Positions 45,054 to 53,844 of a stretch of DNA of 64,000 bases are shown here, piece by piece. Position numbers and translations under genes: made by a program. Source of the stretch: Calothrix sp. FI2-JRJ7 (lineage in GTDB: Bacteria > Cyanobacteriota > Cyanobacteriia > Cyanobacteriales > Nostocaceae); contig JAHHGX010000075.1 in assembly GCA_019359675.1 (NCBI GenBank), positions 1 through 64,000 of the forward strand, given 5' to 3'. The notes below the pieces were generated by a model. It was not told where the DNA came from. It searched no databases and saw only the letters and a list, made by a program, of their open reading frames with translations. How positions within the stretch are numbered: position 1 is the first letter of the stretch; the number at the start of each line of letters is the position of its first letter.

Positions 45054-46657
45054 CTCCCCAGTTCTGACTTATTACGAAAATTTAACCAAGCGCTAGTTGC
45101 TTGGGGATTGGAGATAGTGGATTTTTTAAGTAGAATCACTCCGTCAGCAAAACCAATTATTCCATATTGTTGATTATTAGTAACCTCGTCGATGAATTGG
45201 AAAAAATCTTCTAATAATTGGCGTTTTTTGGCTATTTGATATTTTTGGCGCCTCCAAATGTCAGCAATGATGTACTCTACTGTAATGGTTTGTCGTGCGT
45301 CGTTGATTAATCGTAATTCTGATAAACGGACTATTTCTCGACGGTTGGATAGTTTGGGGATAAGTTCAGTAGTCGCTGATACACTTGCATTTGCGGGTAT
45401 TTGCTTAAGTAAAGCTTGGAACTGATGAATGTGATTCCATTGTTCTGGGATTGATATGTATACTAATGGGTTGATTGAGTCTGGGATTATAAAATAAAAA
45501 ACGCTGTTCTGATTGCCAAGTATTGATACTACTAATGATAAAATAATGCAAGTTTTCCAAAAACGACGAATTTTAGCTTGTTTATATAAATTTTGCCTTG
45601 TTGACCACCAAATAATTGCTCCGTAGAATATGCCTGGTACAACAGGCATGGCGTAGCGAATCGAAATTTTTAAAGCGTTACTCGCTCGTTGCAAAAATAA
45701 GTAAAGTAAAGGAAAACCTGCACTTGTCCAGGTTGCATTTGATAAAACTGGTATTATGCCTAAAGCTAAACTATGAACAACTATATAGCCCAATTTACTT
45801 GGAAAACCACGAAAAAGTTCTCCTAATAATCGCATTGGGTTAGTTAAAATAGCCAAAATTATATCTAATGTAGATGCTTCTCGATTTGTGGTAAACTGCC
45901 CAAATCTTTCTATTGTCATTCTTCGAGCAACATCAGCAGAAAATTGTGGCATGATATATTGGGTTACTAGCAATATATAACCAAGACTAAGAAAACATAC
46001 TACTAAACCCATACGGGGAAAGCGTCTGCTCACAAGCATATAAAAGCCAATACTTAATAAAGATATCCCTACATCTTGGCGAACTGCGAGTAGTAAAATT
46101 GCACATAGAAAAAATAACCACCATTTCTGCTTTTCCATTGCCAATAAGACAGCAAATAGTAATAACGGCGCCGCGCTGATATCATGAAAGTTGGCTAAGG
46201 TGGGAGCGTTTACAGTGGTTGTACAATAAAAGCTGACTGTTATCATTGCTGCGAGCATTGGTTGTAAGTAATGTCGCGCTAATGCGTATAATACTAAGCC
46301 CGCAAATGTTACAAATAAAACTTGTAAAATAATTAATGTTTCATTGCAAGGGAATACTGCATAAATTGGCATCCATAGTACAAAAATCGGATTAAAATGT
46401 TGTCCTAAATGACTGTAAAATACTTCAGGCGCCTGTTTTGCATGAACGACGTTAGTTGAAAGTGTTGATGATAGTGAACTTTCAAAGAAATTCCCGTGAA
46501 CGCTGTTCCAAAATAATTGATTAAATAATCCTTGGTCAAATGAAGCGTAATAACTCCAGTAACGGTGTAAGTTTAATATTGAACAAATTATGAAAAATGT
46601 GAGTGCTGCACCACTGGCTAAACGTAAACCAGGATTATTATGTAATTTTGGTAACAT
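45038..46657 (-). CDS. DUF2079 multi-pass membrane protein
   Basis: About 539 residues from ATG 46657 (a GTG at 46666 is in frame). DUF2079 signatures are RYWSYYASFDQGLFNQLFWN then GQHFNPIFVLWMPIYAVFP and later LLAVRQDVGISLLSIGFYM. Roughly 10-12 membrane helices are followed by a C-terminal soluble domain (ATTELIPKLSNRREIVRLSE). These proteins resemble glycosyltransferase-C-like membrane enzymes, but the reaction is unknown. The last codons (SGNGL) come from a 31-bp direct repeat also present after aroA, so the natural C-terminus may have been altered. Confidence 0.9.
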   Translation of the reverse strand: MLPKLHNNPGLRLASGAALTFFIICSILNLHRYWSYYASFDQGLFNQLFWNSVHGNFFESSLSSTLSTNVVHAKQAPEVFYSHLGQHFNPIFVLWMPIYAVFPCNETLIILQVLFVTFAGLVLYALARHYLQPMLAAMITVSFYCTTTVNAPTLANFHDISAAPLLLFAVLLAMEKQKWWLFFLCAILLLAVRQDVGISLLSIGFYMLVSRRFPRMGLVVCFLSLGYILLVTQYIMPQFSADVARRMTIERFGQFTTNREASTLDIILAILTNPMRLLGELFRGFPSKLGYIVVHSLALGIIPVLSNATWTSAGFPLLYLFLQRASNALKISIRYAMPVVPGIFYGAIIWWSTRQNLYKQAKIRRFWKTCIILSLVVSILGNQNSVFYFIIPDSINPLVYISIPEQWNHIHQFQALLKQIPANASVSATTELIPKLSNRREIVRLSELRLINDARQTITVEYIIADIWRRQKYQIAKKRQLLEDFFQFIDEVTNNQQYGIIGFADGVILLKKSTISNPQATSAWLNFRNKSELGSGNGL

Positions 46658-46724
46658 TTTTATCACTGTATTTGTGACGTTATACTCAAAACGGGTTAGA
46701 ACGTTTTGTAATGATAAGTTAATT

Positions 46725-46755
46725 ATCCGTTACATCCGTTCATAATCCGTTGCCA
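46725..46755. repeat. 31-bp direct repeat, copy 2
   Basis: Identical to copy 1. It lies immediately downstream of the aroA stop on the minus strand and upstream of the DUF2079 start. Confidence 0.8.
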
Positions 46756-46756
46756 G

Positions 46757-48139
46757 TTAACTGACTATTATTTTTTGCAGAGTATTCGTAAAGTCAGGGT
46801 ACGAAATACTTGCAGCTTCCGCACGGTTTACTGTTGTAGTTCCTTTAGCGTTGAGTGCAGCTATTGCTAAACTCATGGCGATGCGGTGGTCTGTATGACT
46901 ATCCACATCTGACCCTGTTAATGGTGTTCCACCAGTTATTTCCATTCCGTCGGGAAGTTCTGTAACTTTGGCGCCCATTTTAGTTAATTGCTGTGCCATT
47001 ACAGCGATACGGTCGCTTTCTTTGACTCGCAATTCTTCAGCATCTTTTATTATTGTTGTACCTTCAGCAAATACGGCTGCTACTGCTAAAATTGGAATTT
47101 CGTCAATCAACCGAGGAATTATATCTCCTGAGATAGTACAACTCTTTAATTTACTAGTACGCACGCGCAAATCGGCTACTGGTTCCCCCGCTACTTCGCG
47201 TTGGTTTTGTAACTCAATGTCGGCACCCATCATTTCTAGTGCTTCTAATACTCCTGTACGAGTTGGATTCACACCGACGTTTTCAATTACCAATTCGGAA
47301 TTAGGAACAATAGCCCCAGCGACGAGCCAAAAAGCTGCTGAACTAATATCACCTGGTACAATTACGTTTTGACCATGTAGCGATTTTCCGCCTGTGACAG
47401 TTACACTTTTAGAATCAGGGTCAACTTCTAAGTCGGCGCCGAAGGCACGTAACATCCGTTCGCTGTGGTCACGCGAGATTGCGGGTTCAGTAACGGTTGT
47501 TTTGCCATCTGTCATTAATCCAGCTAATAAAATGCAGGATTTGACTTGCGCTGATGCAATTGGTGAATGATAGTGAATTGGTTTGAGTACCTTTCCTTGT
47601 ATAGCTAAGGGAGCAAGCGAATTATCTTTTCGTCCCCAAATTTGCGCCTCCATTTGTTGCAAAGGTTTAACAACGCGCGACATGGGACGTGAACGTAGTG
47701 AGCTATCGCCAGTAACAGTAAAAAACCTATCTGGGTGCGAAGCTAGAATGCCCAGCATCAATCGTAACGTCGTACCTGAGTTGCCAGCATTGAGAATATC
47801 AATGGGTTCAAGCAAGTTACCAAGCCCAATACCTGTTACTGTTACCATCTCACTATTCAGTGGAGAAATTTTTGCCCCCATCGCTTGAAAGCAACTCGCA
47901 GTGCTGCGAGGGTCTTCTCCGAGAAGTAAACCTTGAATTTTCGTTTCTCCTTGTGCCAAAGCACCCAACATTAGGGCACGATGAGATATAGACTTATCAC
48001 CTGGTACGAGTATGCGACCCTGTAAGGAGATACCAGAACTTATCTGGTTAATAACTAAAGAAAGCGAAACGTCTTCTTTTGTTTCTACGGTTATAACAGA
48101 AGGCGACATTAGGATAAACTGGCGTGTGACTGCGAACAT
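46757..48139 (-). CDS. aroA: EPSP synthase
   Basis: AroA makes 5-enolpyruvylshikimate-3-phosphate in the shikimate pathway. The 460-residue protein has [51 protein letters not shown] and the end with [20 protein letters not shown]. The sequence GNSGTT is the class I pattern. The start at 48139 ([10 protein letters not shown]) gives about 30 residues before the conserved core; a Met ten residues on (48109) is an alternative. It is monocistronic with a repeat at its 3' end. Confidence 0.96.
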   Translation of the reverse strand: MFAVTRQFILMSPSVITVETKEDVSLSLVINQISSGISLQGRILVPGDKSISHRALMLGALAQGETKIQGLLLGEDPRSTASCFQAMGAKISPLNSEMVTVTGIGLGNLLEPIDILNAGNSGTTLRLMLGILASHPDRFFTVTGDSSLRSRPMSRVVKPLQQMEAQIWGRKDNSLAPLAIQGKVLKPIHYHSPIASAQVKSCILLAGLMTDGKTTVTEPAISRDHSERMLRAFGADLEVDPDSKSVTVTGGKSLHGQNVIVPGDISSAAFWLVAGAIVPNSELVIENVGVNPTRTGVLEALEMMGADIELQNQREVAGEPVADLRVRTSKLKSCTISGDIIPRLIDEIPILAVAAVFAEGTTIIKDAEELRVKESDRIAVMAQQLTKMGAKVTELPDGMEITGGTPLTGSDVDSHTDHRIAMSLAIAALNAKGTTTVNRAEAASISYPDFTNTLQKIIVS

Positions 48140-48317
48140 TATCCTACCGCTTTCTATGGTCGGGCTGCTCTATCTCACTTGAATTTATTTTTGCTTTAGT
48201 TTTACGGTTGTTTTGCATTGCCCATTTTATCAGGATGCTCGCTCTTATCAGGAATTGACCACTAGTCCGTGTTTTGTTTTTTTTCTTAATTGGAACTTAA
48301 TTGCCGGTATCGCTCCC

Positions 48318-48821
48318 ATGCTGACACACCAACGCAAGCCCGTATGCCTGTCGCTCATTTCTACAGACCTTCCCGTGTGGTCTGTCGTCGAAACTGCGGC
48401 AACATTGTATCAAAAAGACAGCGATAGATTCCATCTACTCTTGACGGCGCCGCACCAAAAAAATAGTGAATCTGTTCGCCGAACGCACGAGGAGATGTAT
48501 CCAAGCTGTAACATTCCTACCCCTGGTAGTCCTAGAATTATATGGCTGGAAATATCGCCTTATCGCGTCACTATGACAATGCAAGGAAATGCACAGCTGA
48601 GTTACCGCCACTTCTGGGAACAGGGTGTGTGTGGTGTAAGTAGGTATTGGCTACCCAGCGAATCATTTCAACCCCATGAACCAATTCGTCTCCGTAATTA
48701 CACTCGTAGTCTTATTCTTAACGGACACCCGTTACCCGAACATTTACGAGTTGAGTACGAATTATGGTCGGGGAAAGTTCAATTAGGGACTTATATTTTA
48801 AATTTGGAGATTAAGCACTAA
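48318..48821 (+). CDS. Unknown cyanobacterial protein
   Basis: The 167-residue protein starts at ATG 48318 (MLTHQRKPVCLSLISTDLPV); a longer in-frame lead from 48213 is less likely. It has a middle segment RIIWLEISPYRVTMTMQGNA and a conserved-looking C-terminal half YRHFWEQGVCGVSRYWLPSE, LNGHPLPEHLRVEYELWSGK and VQLGTYILNLEI. No membrane segment is present. I do not recognise its family; strong Trp/Tyr conservation suggests a structured, perhaps ligand-binding protein. It is divergent from aroA, whose start is 178 bp away. Confidence 0.75.
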   Translation: MLTHQRKPVCLSLISTDLPVWSVVETAATLYQKDSDRFHLLLTAPHQKNSESVRRTHEEMYPSCNIPTPGSPRIIWLEISPYRVTMTMQGNAQLSYRHFWEQGVCGVSRYWLPSESFQPHEPIRLRNYTRSLILNGHPLPEHLRVEYELWSGKVQLGTYILNLEIKH

Positions 48822-48946
48822 TGTCAAGCGTTTAATTACGCTTGTACTAATAGATAAGGTCTTCAGCGTAATGGTTAGTAGTTTTTTTGTGAGTGAGGAA
48901 TTATTTAAGTTAAATGTCTGTACTACTAACTATTCCGTTCTTCCCA

Positions 48947-49525
48947 TTAACCAACGTAATTTGGCTCATTACCTGGTTTCCATTTTATATTGCATCCTAT
49001 GCTTGGTTTTTGATCCCCGATGATTTCTTTGCCTGTTAAGACTGATTCTATTGCCGCGCGCAAGTCTTTTCCTGTTACTGGTTCACTATTACTTGGACGA
49101 CTACTATCTAATTGTCCACGATAAATTAATTTATGTTCTGCGTCAAATAAAAAGAAATCTGGTGTACACGCAGCCGTATAAGCTTTTGCCACTTCTTGAT
49201 TTTCATCGTAACAAACAGAATATTTTAAATCTAGTTCTATTGCCATTGCTTTTAAAGATTCAGGCGCATCAGCAGGATATTTTTCTGCATCATTAGCGCT
49301 AATCGCTACAATACCCAAGTCAGTATTTAAATAATCTTTGCCTAAAAGAGCCAGTTCGCCTTTGATATGCTTCACAAATGGGCAATGTTGACATATAAAC
49401 ATTACCAGCAACGGCTTCCCTTCATAATCAGATAGTGAGATAGTTTTTCCTGATACCACATCTGGGAGTGAAAATTCAGGCGCCTGTGTACCAAGATTTA
49501 CCATTGTAGATGCTGTCAAAGCCAT
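48947..49525 (-). CDS. Thioredoxin-fold peroxiredoxin-like protein (AhpC/TSA)
   Basis: 192 residues from ATG 49525 (MALTASTMVNLGTQAPEFSL; AAGGGG upstream). It has the AhpC/TSA-redoxin pattern PDVVSGKTISLSDYEGKPLL then VMFICQHCPFVKHIKGELAL (QHCPFV redox motif), ISANDAEKYPAD, AYTAACTPDFFLFDAEHKLI and the terminal GCNIKWKPGNEPNY. The single resolving-type Cys (ACTPDF) in addition to the active-site Cys suggests a thioredoxin-like peroxidase or electron-transfer protein of unknown specificity. It is convergent with the unknown protein gene at 48318 and adjacent to a Hli gene on the same strand. Confidence 0.9.
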   Translation of the reverse strand: MALTASTMVNLGTQAPEFSLPDVVSGKTISLSDYEGKPLLVMFICQHCPFVKHIKGELALLGKDYLNTDLGIVAISANDAEKYPADAPESLKAMAIELDLKYSVCYDENQEVAKAYTAACTPDFFLFDAEHKLIYRGQLDSSRPSNSEPVTGKDLRAAIESVLTGKEIIGDQKPSIGCNIKWKPGNEPNYVG

Positions 49526-49558
49526 ATATACCCCTTTTTGTGTAGTGCCTAAAACCAT

Positions 49559-49602
49559 AATAAACCCGCCCCAACACATCAACATGTAGGAGCGGGTTTA
49601 TT
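49559..49602. terminator. Bidirectional terminator-type hairpin
   Basis: Perfect arms AATAAACCCGC (49559-49569) and GCGGGTTTATT (49592-49602). On the minus strand it terminates the Hli gene; the A/T-rich outer ends work in either orientation. Confidence 0.75.
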
Positions 49603-49660
49603 AAATATCGTCGAATCACAATTACTACAACTATTTTTAGTTAGTTAAATACTAAAACAT

Positions 49661-49876
49661 TTAGAGATTTTGCAAGAAACCGAAAATACCGTGTCCAGTA
49701 AATACTTCCAACGCAATCAACGAAATAAAACCAATCATCGCTAAACGACCATTGAGTAACTCAGCATAAGGAGTGAAACCAGTACGGTCGCCTTGTTCAT
49801 CTACATATACCTTTGGCTCAAGAGCAAAATTATTCATTTTACCCTGGTCGTCTACGATAGCACCTTTGTATGTCAT
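49661..49876 (-). CDS. High-light-inducible (one-helix) chlorophyll-binding protein
   Basis: The 71-residue Hli/Scp protein has a single transmembrane helix with the chlorophyll-binding motif E39-x-x-N42-x-R44 in AELLNGRLAMIGF and a hydrophobic ISLIALEVFTGHGIFGF. The N-terminal 35 residues are soluble. These proteins bind chlorophyll under stress and protect photosystem II and chlorophyll synthesis. It is monocistronic with its own terminator. The paralogue number (hliA/B/C or scp) cannot be assigned. Confidence 0.95.
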   Translation of the reverse strand: MTYKGAIVDDQGKMNNFALEPKVYVDEQGDRTGFTPYAELLNGRLAMIGFISLIALEVFTGHGIFGFLQNL

Positions 49877-50086
49877 GGGATTTTCCTAAAAATTTATTGC
49901 TGGATTTGTAAACAATTGTAAACTAGGCGTTAACTTTTGTAAAGAGAAATCAGTTTCTTTGAGTTTAGAGTATGGAGCGAAGAGCAGAATAGCCCATAAA
50001 TAAACTTTCGTTTAGAGCTTATGTCATTGAGAGTAGGCGTAATGGTATGTTATTAAACGCGAGTGTCGAGGGCGAGGTTACGAGGT

Positions 50087-51580
50087 ATGGCAGCAATTAG
50101 TCAGATAGCCCAATTTGAGTACAAAGCATTACATAAGCCCAACCAGCTTATTTACGGTCAGGGACAAACAGCAGTAATCACAGGGTGGACTGTTAGGCAG
50201 GTGATTGCAAAACAGTTACAACCTCATGAGTATGCTGTTATAGGGCAACTTTATTCCGCAACAAGAGGTATAAACTTACTAATACGTAATTTGCTTTATA
50301 ATCCTCATGTTCGTTATTTGGTTCTTCTTAACGCTACAAAAGAGGATAATAATGCAGGCGCCTGTCAGTGCTTACAAGACTTTTTCAGCAATGGTTTTGA
50401 ATCCGGATTGAGCGACGCAGGACAGCATTGCTGGGTAGTTCGCTCTAAGATACCTGGATATATAGATATAGATGTAGAAGTTAAGGCTTTAGAAAAACTA
50501 CGCCATTTTATAGAGTGTAAGACCGCGCGAACAATAAGCGAAGCTTGTGTCCTTATTAAATCCTTTTCACAGCAGCAAAGCTTAGAACCTTGGGGTTTTC
50601 CCCTAGAGTTCCCAATGTCCAGTACTTTGCCAACGGTATTACCAGGTGTGCGGTATGGACACAGAATCGAAGGCAAAACAGTAGCCGAAGCATGGGTTAA
50701 AATTATTCATCGCATCAAGACAACAGGTACAATTCGACCAACTGGTTATGATGGACAATGGCAAGAGTTAATTGATTTAATCGCAGTTGTCACTGATGAA
50801 CCTGACGATTTTTATTTTCCCGAACCAAATTTTTTACCAGTTGACCGTGCTTTCGTCAAAGAGTACATTTCTCAAATTTTAGATGACGCGCCATACCAGG
50901 AGGGCGTTAAATATACTTATGGTCAACGTTTACGCTCTTGGTTTGGACGCGACCAGATCGAGCAGGTTATCCATAAGCTAATTGGAGAAATTGATGCGGC
51001 TAGTGGAGTAATGAATCTATGGGATGTCAAAGATCACGACCAAGGTGGTAGTCCGTGTCTAAATCACATTTGGCTACGAGTCGTAGGCAATGAGTTATCA
51101 CTGACAGCTACTTTTAGAAGTAACGATATGTTTGCTGCGTGGCCAGCAAATGCAATGGGGTTGAGAGCTTTGCAACAACATATTCGCTCAGAAATATCAA
51201 AACGGTCTAATTACGACTTGAAAATGGGACCATTGATAACTATTAGTCAATCGGCTCATATTTATGATGACACTTGGGAAAATGCAGACAGATTAATTGC
51301 CAACCAATATGCAGCGATTGTTAACCGACGTAACTTTGATGATCCCTCTGGCAATTTTCTCATCGAAGTGGATGGACAACAAATTATTGTGAGCCACACA
51401 ACTCCTGGCAGCGGTGAAGTGATTGGGTATCATCGTGGAAAAAATCCTCTCAAGCTGATTCGCTCTATTTGTGCTTCCTCTCCAGGTATTTTACCTGAAC
51501 ACATTGGTTACTTAGGGATAGAACTTCAAAAAGCAGCTGAATGTATAAAGGATAACATTAGGTATACCCAAGATAGATAG
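50087..51580 (+). CDS. Thymidylate synthase-like protein with an MtrA/DUF4346-type N-terminal domain
   Basis: About 497 residues from ATG 50087, which has GAGG nine bases upstream; GTG 50063 is also in frame. Residues 50-130 (numbered from 50063) resemble DUF4346/tetrahydromethanopterin methyltransferase A-like domains (AVIGQLYSATRGINLLIRN, YLVLLNATKEDNNAG). The C-terminal 250 residues fit thymidylate synthase: C332 in GGSPCLNHIWLRV aligns with the catalytic Cys (PC motif), followed by LTATFRSNDMFAAWPANAMG like the RSxDxxxGxPxN segment. Thymidylate synthase methylates dUMP to dTMP. It resembles the archaeal-type synthases more than bacterial ThyA. It has its own terminator (51614-51645), so it is not in the operon that follows although the pathway is related. 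Confidence 0.8.
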   Translation: MAAISQIAQFEYKALHKPNQLIYGQGQTAVITGWTVRQVIAKQLQPHEYAVIGQLYSATRGINLLIRNLLYNPHVRYLVLLNATKEDNNAGACQCLQDFFSNGFESGLSDAGQHCWVVRSKIPGYIDIDVEVKALEKLRHFIECKTARTISEACVLIKSFSQQQSLEPWGFPLEFPMSSTLPTVLPGVRYGHRIEGKTVAEAWVKIIHRIKTTGTIRPTGYDGQWQELIDLIAVVTDEPDDFYFPEPNFLPVDRAFVKEYISQILDDAPYQEGVKYTYGQRLRSWFGRDQIEQVIHKLIGEIDAASGVMNLWDVKDHDQGGSPCLNHIWLRVVGNELSLTATFRSNDMFAAWPANAMGLRALQQHIRSEISKRSNYDLKMGPLITISQSAHIYDDTWENADRLIANQYAAIVNRRNFDDPSGNFLIEVDGQQIIVSHTTPGSGEVIGYHRGKNPLKLIRSICASSPGILPEHIGYLGIELQKAAECIKDNIRYTQDR

Positions 51581-51952
51581 TATTTAAAACTCTGATGTTT
51601 AACTGAGAAGTATAAAAAGCTTCAGTTTGGTCGCTGAAGCTTTTTGTCGCGGTATTTGCATGACTACAACATCTTCTATCTTGATGTAAGTAGATGGGCG
51701 TAAATAAACATAACTATATTGCAATGGGTAAAGCCGCAGGGAAAAAGGGGAAAACCTTTACCCTTTACCCTTACAAAACGTTACATAGTTCGATTTAATT
51801 GTGCCAACCTACTTAGATATACAAGAATTAGTGCGTACAAGCTCGCTCTTTAGCAACTAAAAAGCTTTACACTTGTTTGATTAGACTTGTATAATATTAA
51901 TTTATTGATATTTTTTATACATATTTATTTGTTATACTTAAGGAAGTGGTAA
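51581..51952. other. Gap between the thymidylate synthase-like gene and the nucleotide operon
   Basis: After the terminator there is no further gene. A TATACT at about 51933-51938 and AAGGAAGTGG at 51940-51949 give a plausible promoter end and ribosome-binding site for the operon starting at 51953. Confidence 0.5.
51614..51645 (+). terminator. Rho-independent terminator
   Basis: A perfect 12-bp stem AAAAAGCTTCAG / CTGAAGCTTTTT has an 8-base loop, 34 bp after the stop of the thymidylate synthase-like gene. It separates that gene from the downstream operon. Confidence 0.85.
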
Positions 51953-52762
51953 ATGTCAGTTTTAGGAGAACGTGACCTTATTAAAGAACTGGGTAAAGGT
52001 ATATTATTTCATCCTTTAAAGCCAGGTAGTATTAAGGGTTGTAATTTATGCTTAACTGCTAGTAAATTTGCTTACACAATTGGTAAAAAAGAAAAGTTAG
52101 CTATCCAAAAAAAAGTAGATATAAATAATCCCCATAGGGAAATAGAATATTTTGAGATACCACCCCAAGATACTACTTTAGTTTGGACTGATGAATCCAT
52201 ATGGCTCGACGGCTATTTTTTTAGTCCGGTTTATGCAACAGTATCTTTGGTTTCTAAAGGTATAGGGCATATTGGTACTCGACTAAACCCTTGTTGGTCA
52301 GGCGCCCTTTGTATTGCATTGCATAATTTATCAAAAGAATCTGTTCACATTCATATTCAAGATACTAATGAACCAATTGCTTATTTAATATTAGAAAGAC
52401 TAAGTTCTAAATCAGTAATGAAAACTAATATTGATGTTGCTGCAAGGCTCGATGTACTTCGAGGACTTCCTAACACAAATAAAATCTATGATTTTTTTAA
52501 CGATAGAAATAATTTATGGATGCAAGGTAATACAGATGCTTTAAGAAAGCTATGTATAAATTCAAGCGAGTATAAAAAACTGAAAGCAGGTTTTCGTCAA
52601 ATGCTATTATTACCTTTAGGAACTGATACTATCACTAGATGGACAGCAATCGCAGCAATAGCCGCGCTATTAACCGCATTTATTACTGCTATTCAACTTT
52701 TTAAACCTGCCTCAAATTCTTCTCCAGATTCAACACCAACTCCAAAAAAGAAGTCACAATAG
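51953..52762 (+). CDS. Membrane-anchored dCTP deaminase/dUTPase-fold protein, probably non-catalytic
   Basis: The 269-residue protein has a dUTPase/dCTP-deaminase fold at about 13-150: GILFHPLKPGSIKGCNLCLT, WTDESIWLDGYFFSPVYATV, SLVSKGIGHIGTRLNPCWSG and ALCIALHNLS with PIAYLILERL. NPCWSGALCIAL aligns with the enzyme's DPGWSGCIVLEF, but the catalytic Glu of dCTP deaminase is A122, and the usual SSLAR motif is replaced by VSKGIG. Catalysis is therefore doubtful; nucleotide binding or sensing is a reasonable guess. A second helical region follows, then one membrane helix at about 230-250 (TAIAAIAALLTAFITAIQLF) and a Lys-rich tail. First gene of a three-gene operon; the next start is 41 bp on. 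Confidence 0.75.
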   Translation: MSVLGERDLIKELGKGILFHPLKPGSIKGCNLCLTASKFAYTIGKKEKLAIQKKVDINNPHREIEYFEIPPQDTTLVWTDESIWLDGYFFSPVYATVSLVSKGIGHIGTRLNPCWSGALCIALHNLSKESVHIHIQDTNEPIAYLILERLSSKSVMKTNIDVAARLDVLRGLPNTNKIYDFFNDRNNLWMQGNTDALRKLCINSSEYKKLKAGFRQMLLLPLGTDTITRWTAIAAIAALLTAFITAIQLFKPASNSSPDSTPTPKKKSQ

Positions 52763-52802
52763 TTGTGATAAGTAAATTTTTATCTAAATAGAGTTATTAC
52801 AA

Positions 52803-53243
52803 ATGTGTAAAGCATATATTTCTGGTGCTTTGACTGATATAAAAAATCCTGAAGAATATAAACAATTTTATGAAAGTATAGCCTTACTATGTGAAGAAAT
52901 AAGTATAGAAGCTTATGTTCCTCATCTTTATACAGACCCAGTAAATAATCCTGAATTTACTCCTCAAGAAGTATTTAAAAATGATAAACATCAGGTTAGT
53001 AGCAGTGATTTAGTGATAGCTTACCTCGGTTATCCTTCGTTCGGTGTGGGTATGGAGCTAGCTTATGCTGAAGCCAGAAAAATTCCAATCATTATTTTAT
53101 ATGAAGTTGGTAAAAGAATATCTCGGTTTCCAAGAGGTATTCCCACATTAGTCGCAGAAATTAGATTTCATAATTATGAAGATGCTTTAAGTCAACTAAA
53201 GCAATCTTTGATAAATTGGAAAATTAGTCAACAAGTTCATTAG
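52803..53243 (+). CDS. Nucleoside 2-deoxyribosyltransferase-like protein
   Basis: The 146-residue Rossmann-like protein has the order KAYISGALTDIKNPEEYKQF, APVYPH-like segment VPHLYTDPVNNP, and the catalytic-region pattern SSDLVIAYLGYPSFGVGMEL (D69 and E85, the usual Asp and Glu of nucleoside deoxyribosyltransferases). Members cleave N-glycosidic bonds of deoxynucleosides or nucleotides or bind them. It stands between the dUTPase-fold protein and dCMP deaminase, with gaps of about 41 and 30 bp, so it is very probably cotranscribed. Exact substrate unknown. Confidence 0.8.
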   Translation: MCKAYISGALTDIKNPEEYKQFYESIALLCEEISIEAYVPHLYTDPVNNPEFTPQEVFKNDKHQVSSSDLVIAYLGYPSFGVGMELAYAEARKIPIIILYEVGKRISRFPRGIPTLVAEIRFHNYEDALSQLKQSLINWKISQQVH

Positions 53244-53273
53244 TCAGATAAATCTTTAATTCAATAAAAATTT

Positions 53274-53840
53274 ATGGATGATATTTTGCAATCCTACCAA
53301 GCAACTCACAGACCAACATGGGATGAATACTTTATGATGTTGGCGAAACTAGCAGCTACTCGTTCAACTTGCCTTGCATTTCCTGTAGGCGCCATCATCG
53401 TTAAAAACAAACAAGTTCTAGCAACAGGTTATAATGGCTCACCCTCTGGCTCTCCTCATTGTACAGTACAAGGATATTGTTATCCTGGATTAATGAGTTG
53501 TGATACAAGTAAAACTTTACCATCAAGGGCTGTACACGCGGAAGCAAACGCAATTGCCCAAGCCGCCAAACATGGTATACCAACTGACGGAGCCAGCATT
53601 TATGTGACTTTAGAGCCTTGTTTATCTTGTTTAAAGTTAATTATTTCTGGAGGAATTAAAGAAGTTTTTTACGAAACTTCCTTCAATAGTGGAGATAAAG
53701 CTTCGGTAAGAGATTCCTTTGTTAACGAAGGGCTAGTTACTCTGAAGCAAATTGTGCTATCAGAGGTAACTTTGAAAAAAGCTGCTTCGTTCTTAATGCA
53801 TCCCACTTCTGTAGCAAGAAGCTTAGTTACAGAAGTATAA
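53274..53840 (+). CDS. dCMP deaminase family protein
   Basis: The 188-residue cytidine/deoxycytidylate deaminase has H88-A-E90 (VHAEANAI) and C116-x-x-C119 (LEPCLSCLK), the complete zinc site and catalytic Glu. A dCMP-deaminase-like insertion with PHCTVQGYCYPGLMSC and N-terminal RPTWDEYFMMLAKLAATRST are present. The C-terminal 50 residues (SEVTLKKAASFLMHPTSVAR) are extra compared with short family members. It converts dCMP to dUMP, the substrate of thymidylate synthase. Last gene of the operon 51953-53840. Confidence 0.92.
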   Translation: MDDILQSYQATHRPTWDEYFMMLAKLAATRSTCLAFPVGAIIVKNKQVLATGYNGSPSGSPHCTVQGYCYPGLMSCDTSKTLPSRAVHAEANAIAQAAKHGIPTDGASIYVTLEPCLSCLKLIISGGIKEVFYETSFNSGDKASVRDSFVNEGLVTLKQIVLSEVTLKKAASFLMHPTSVARSLVTEV

Positions 53841-53844
53841 AGTT

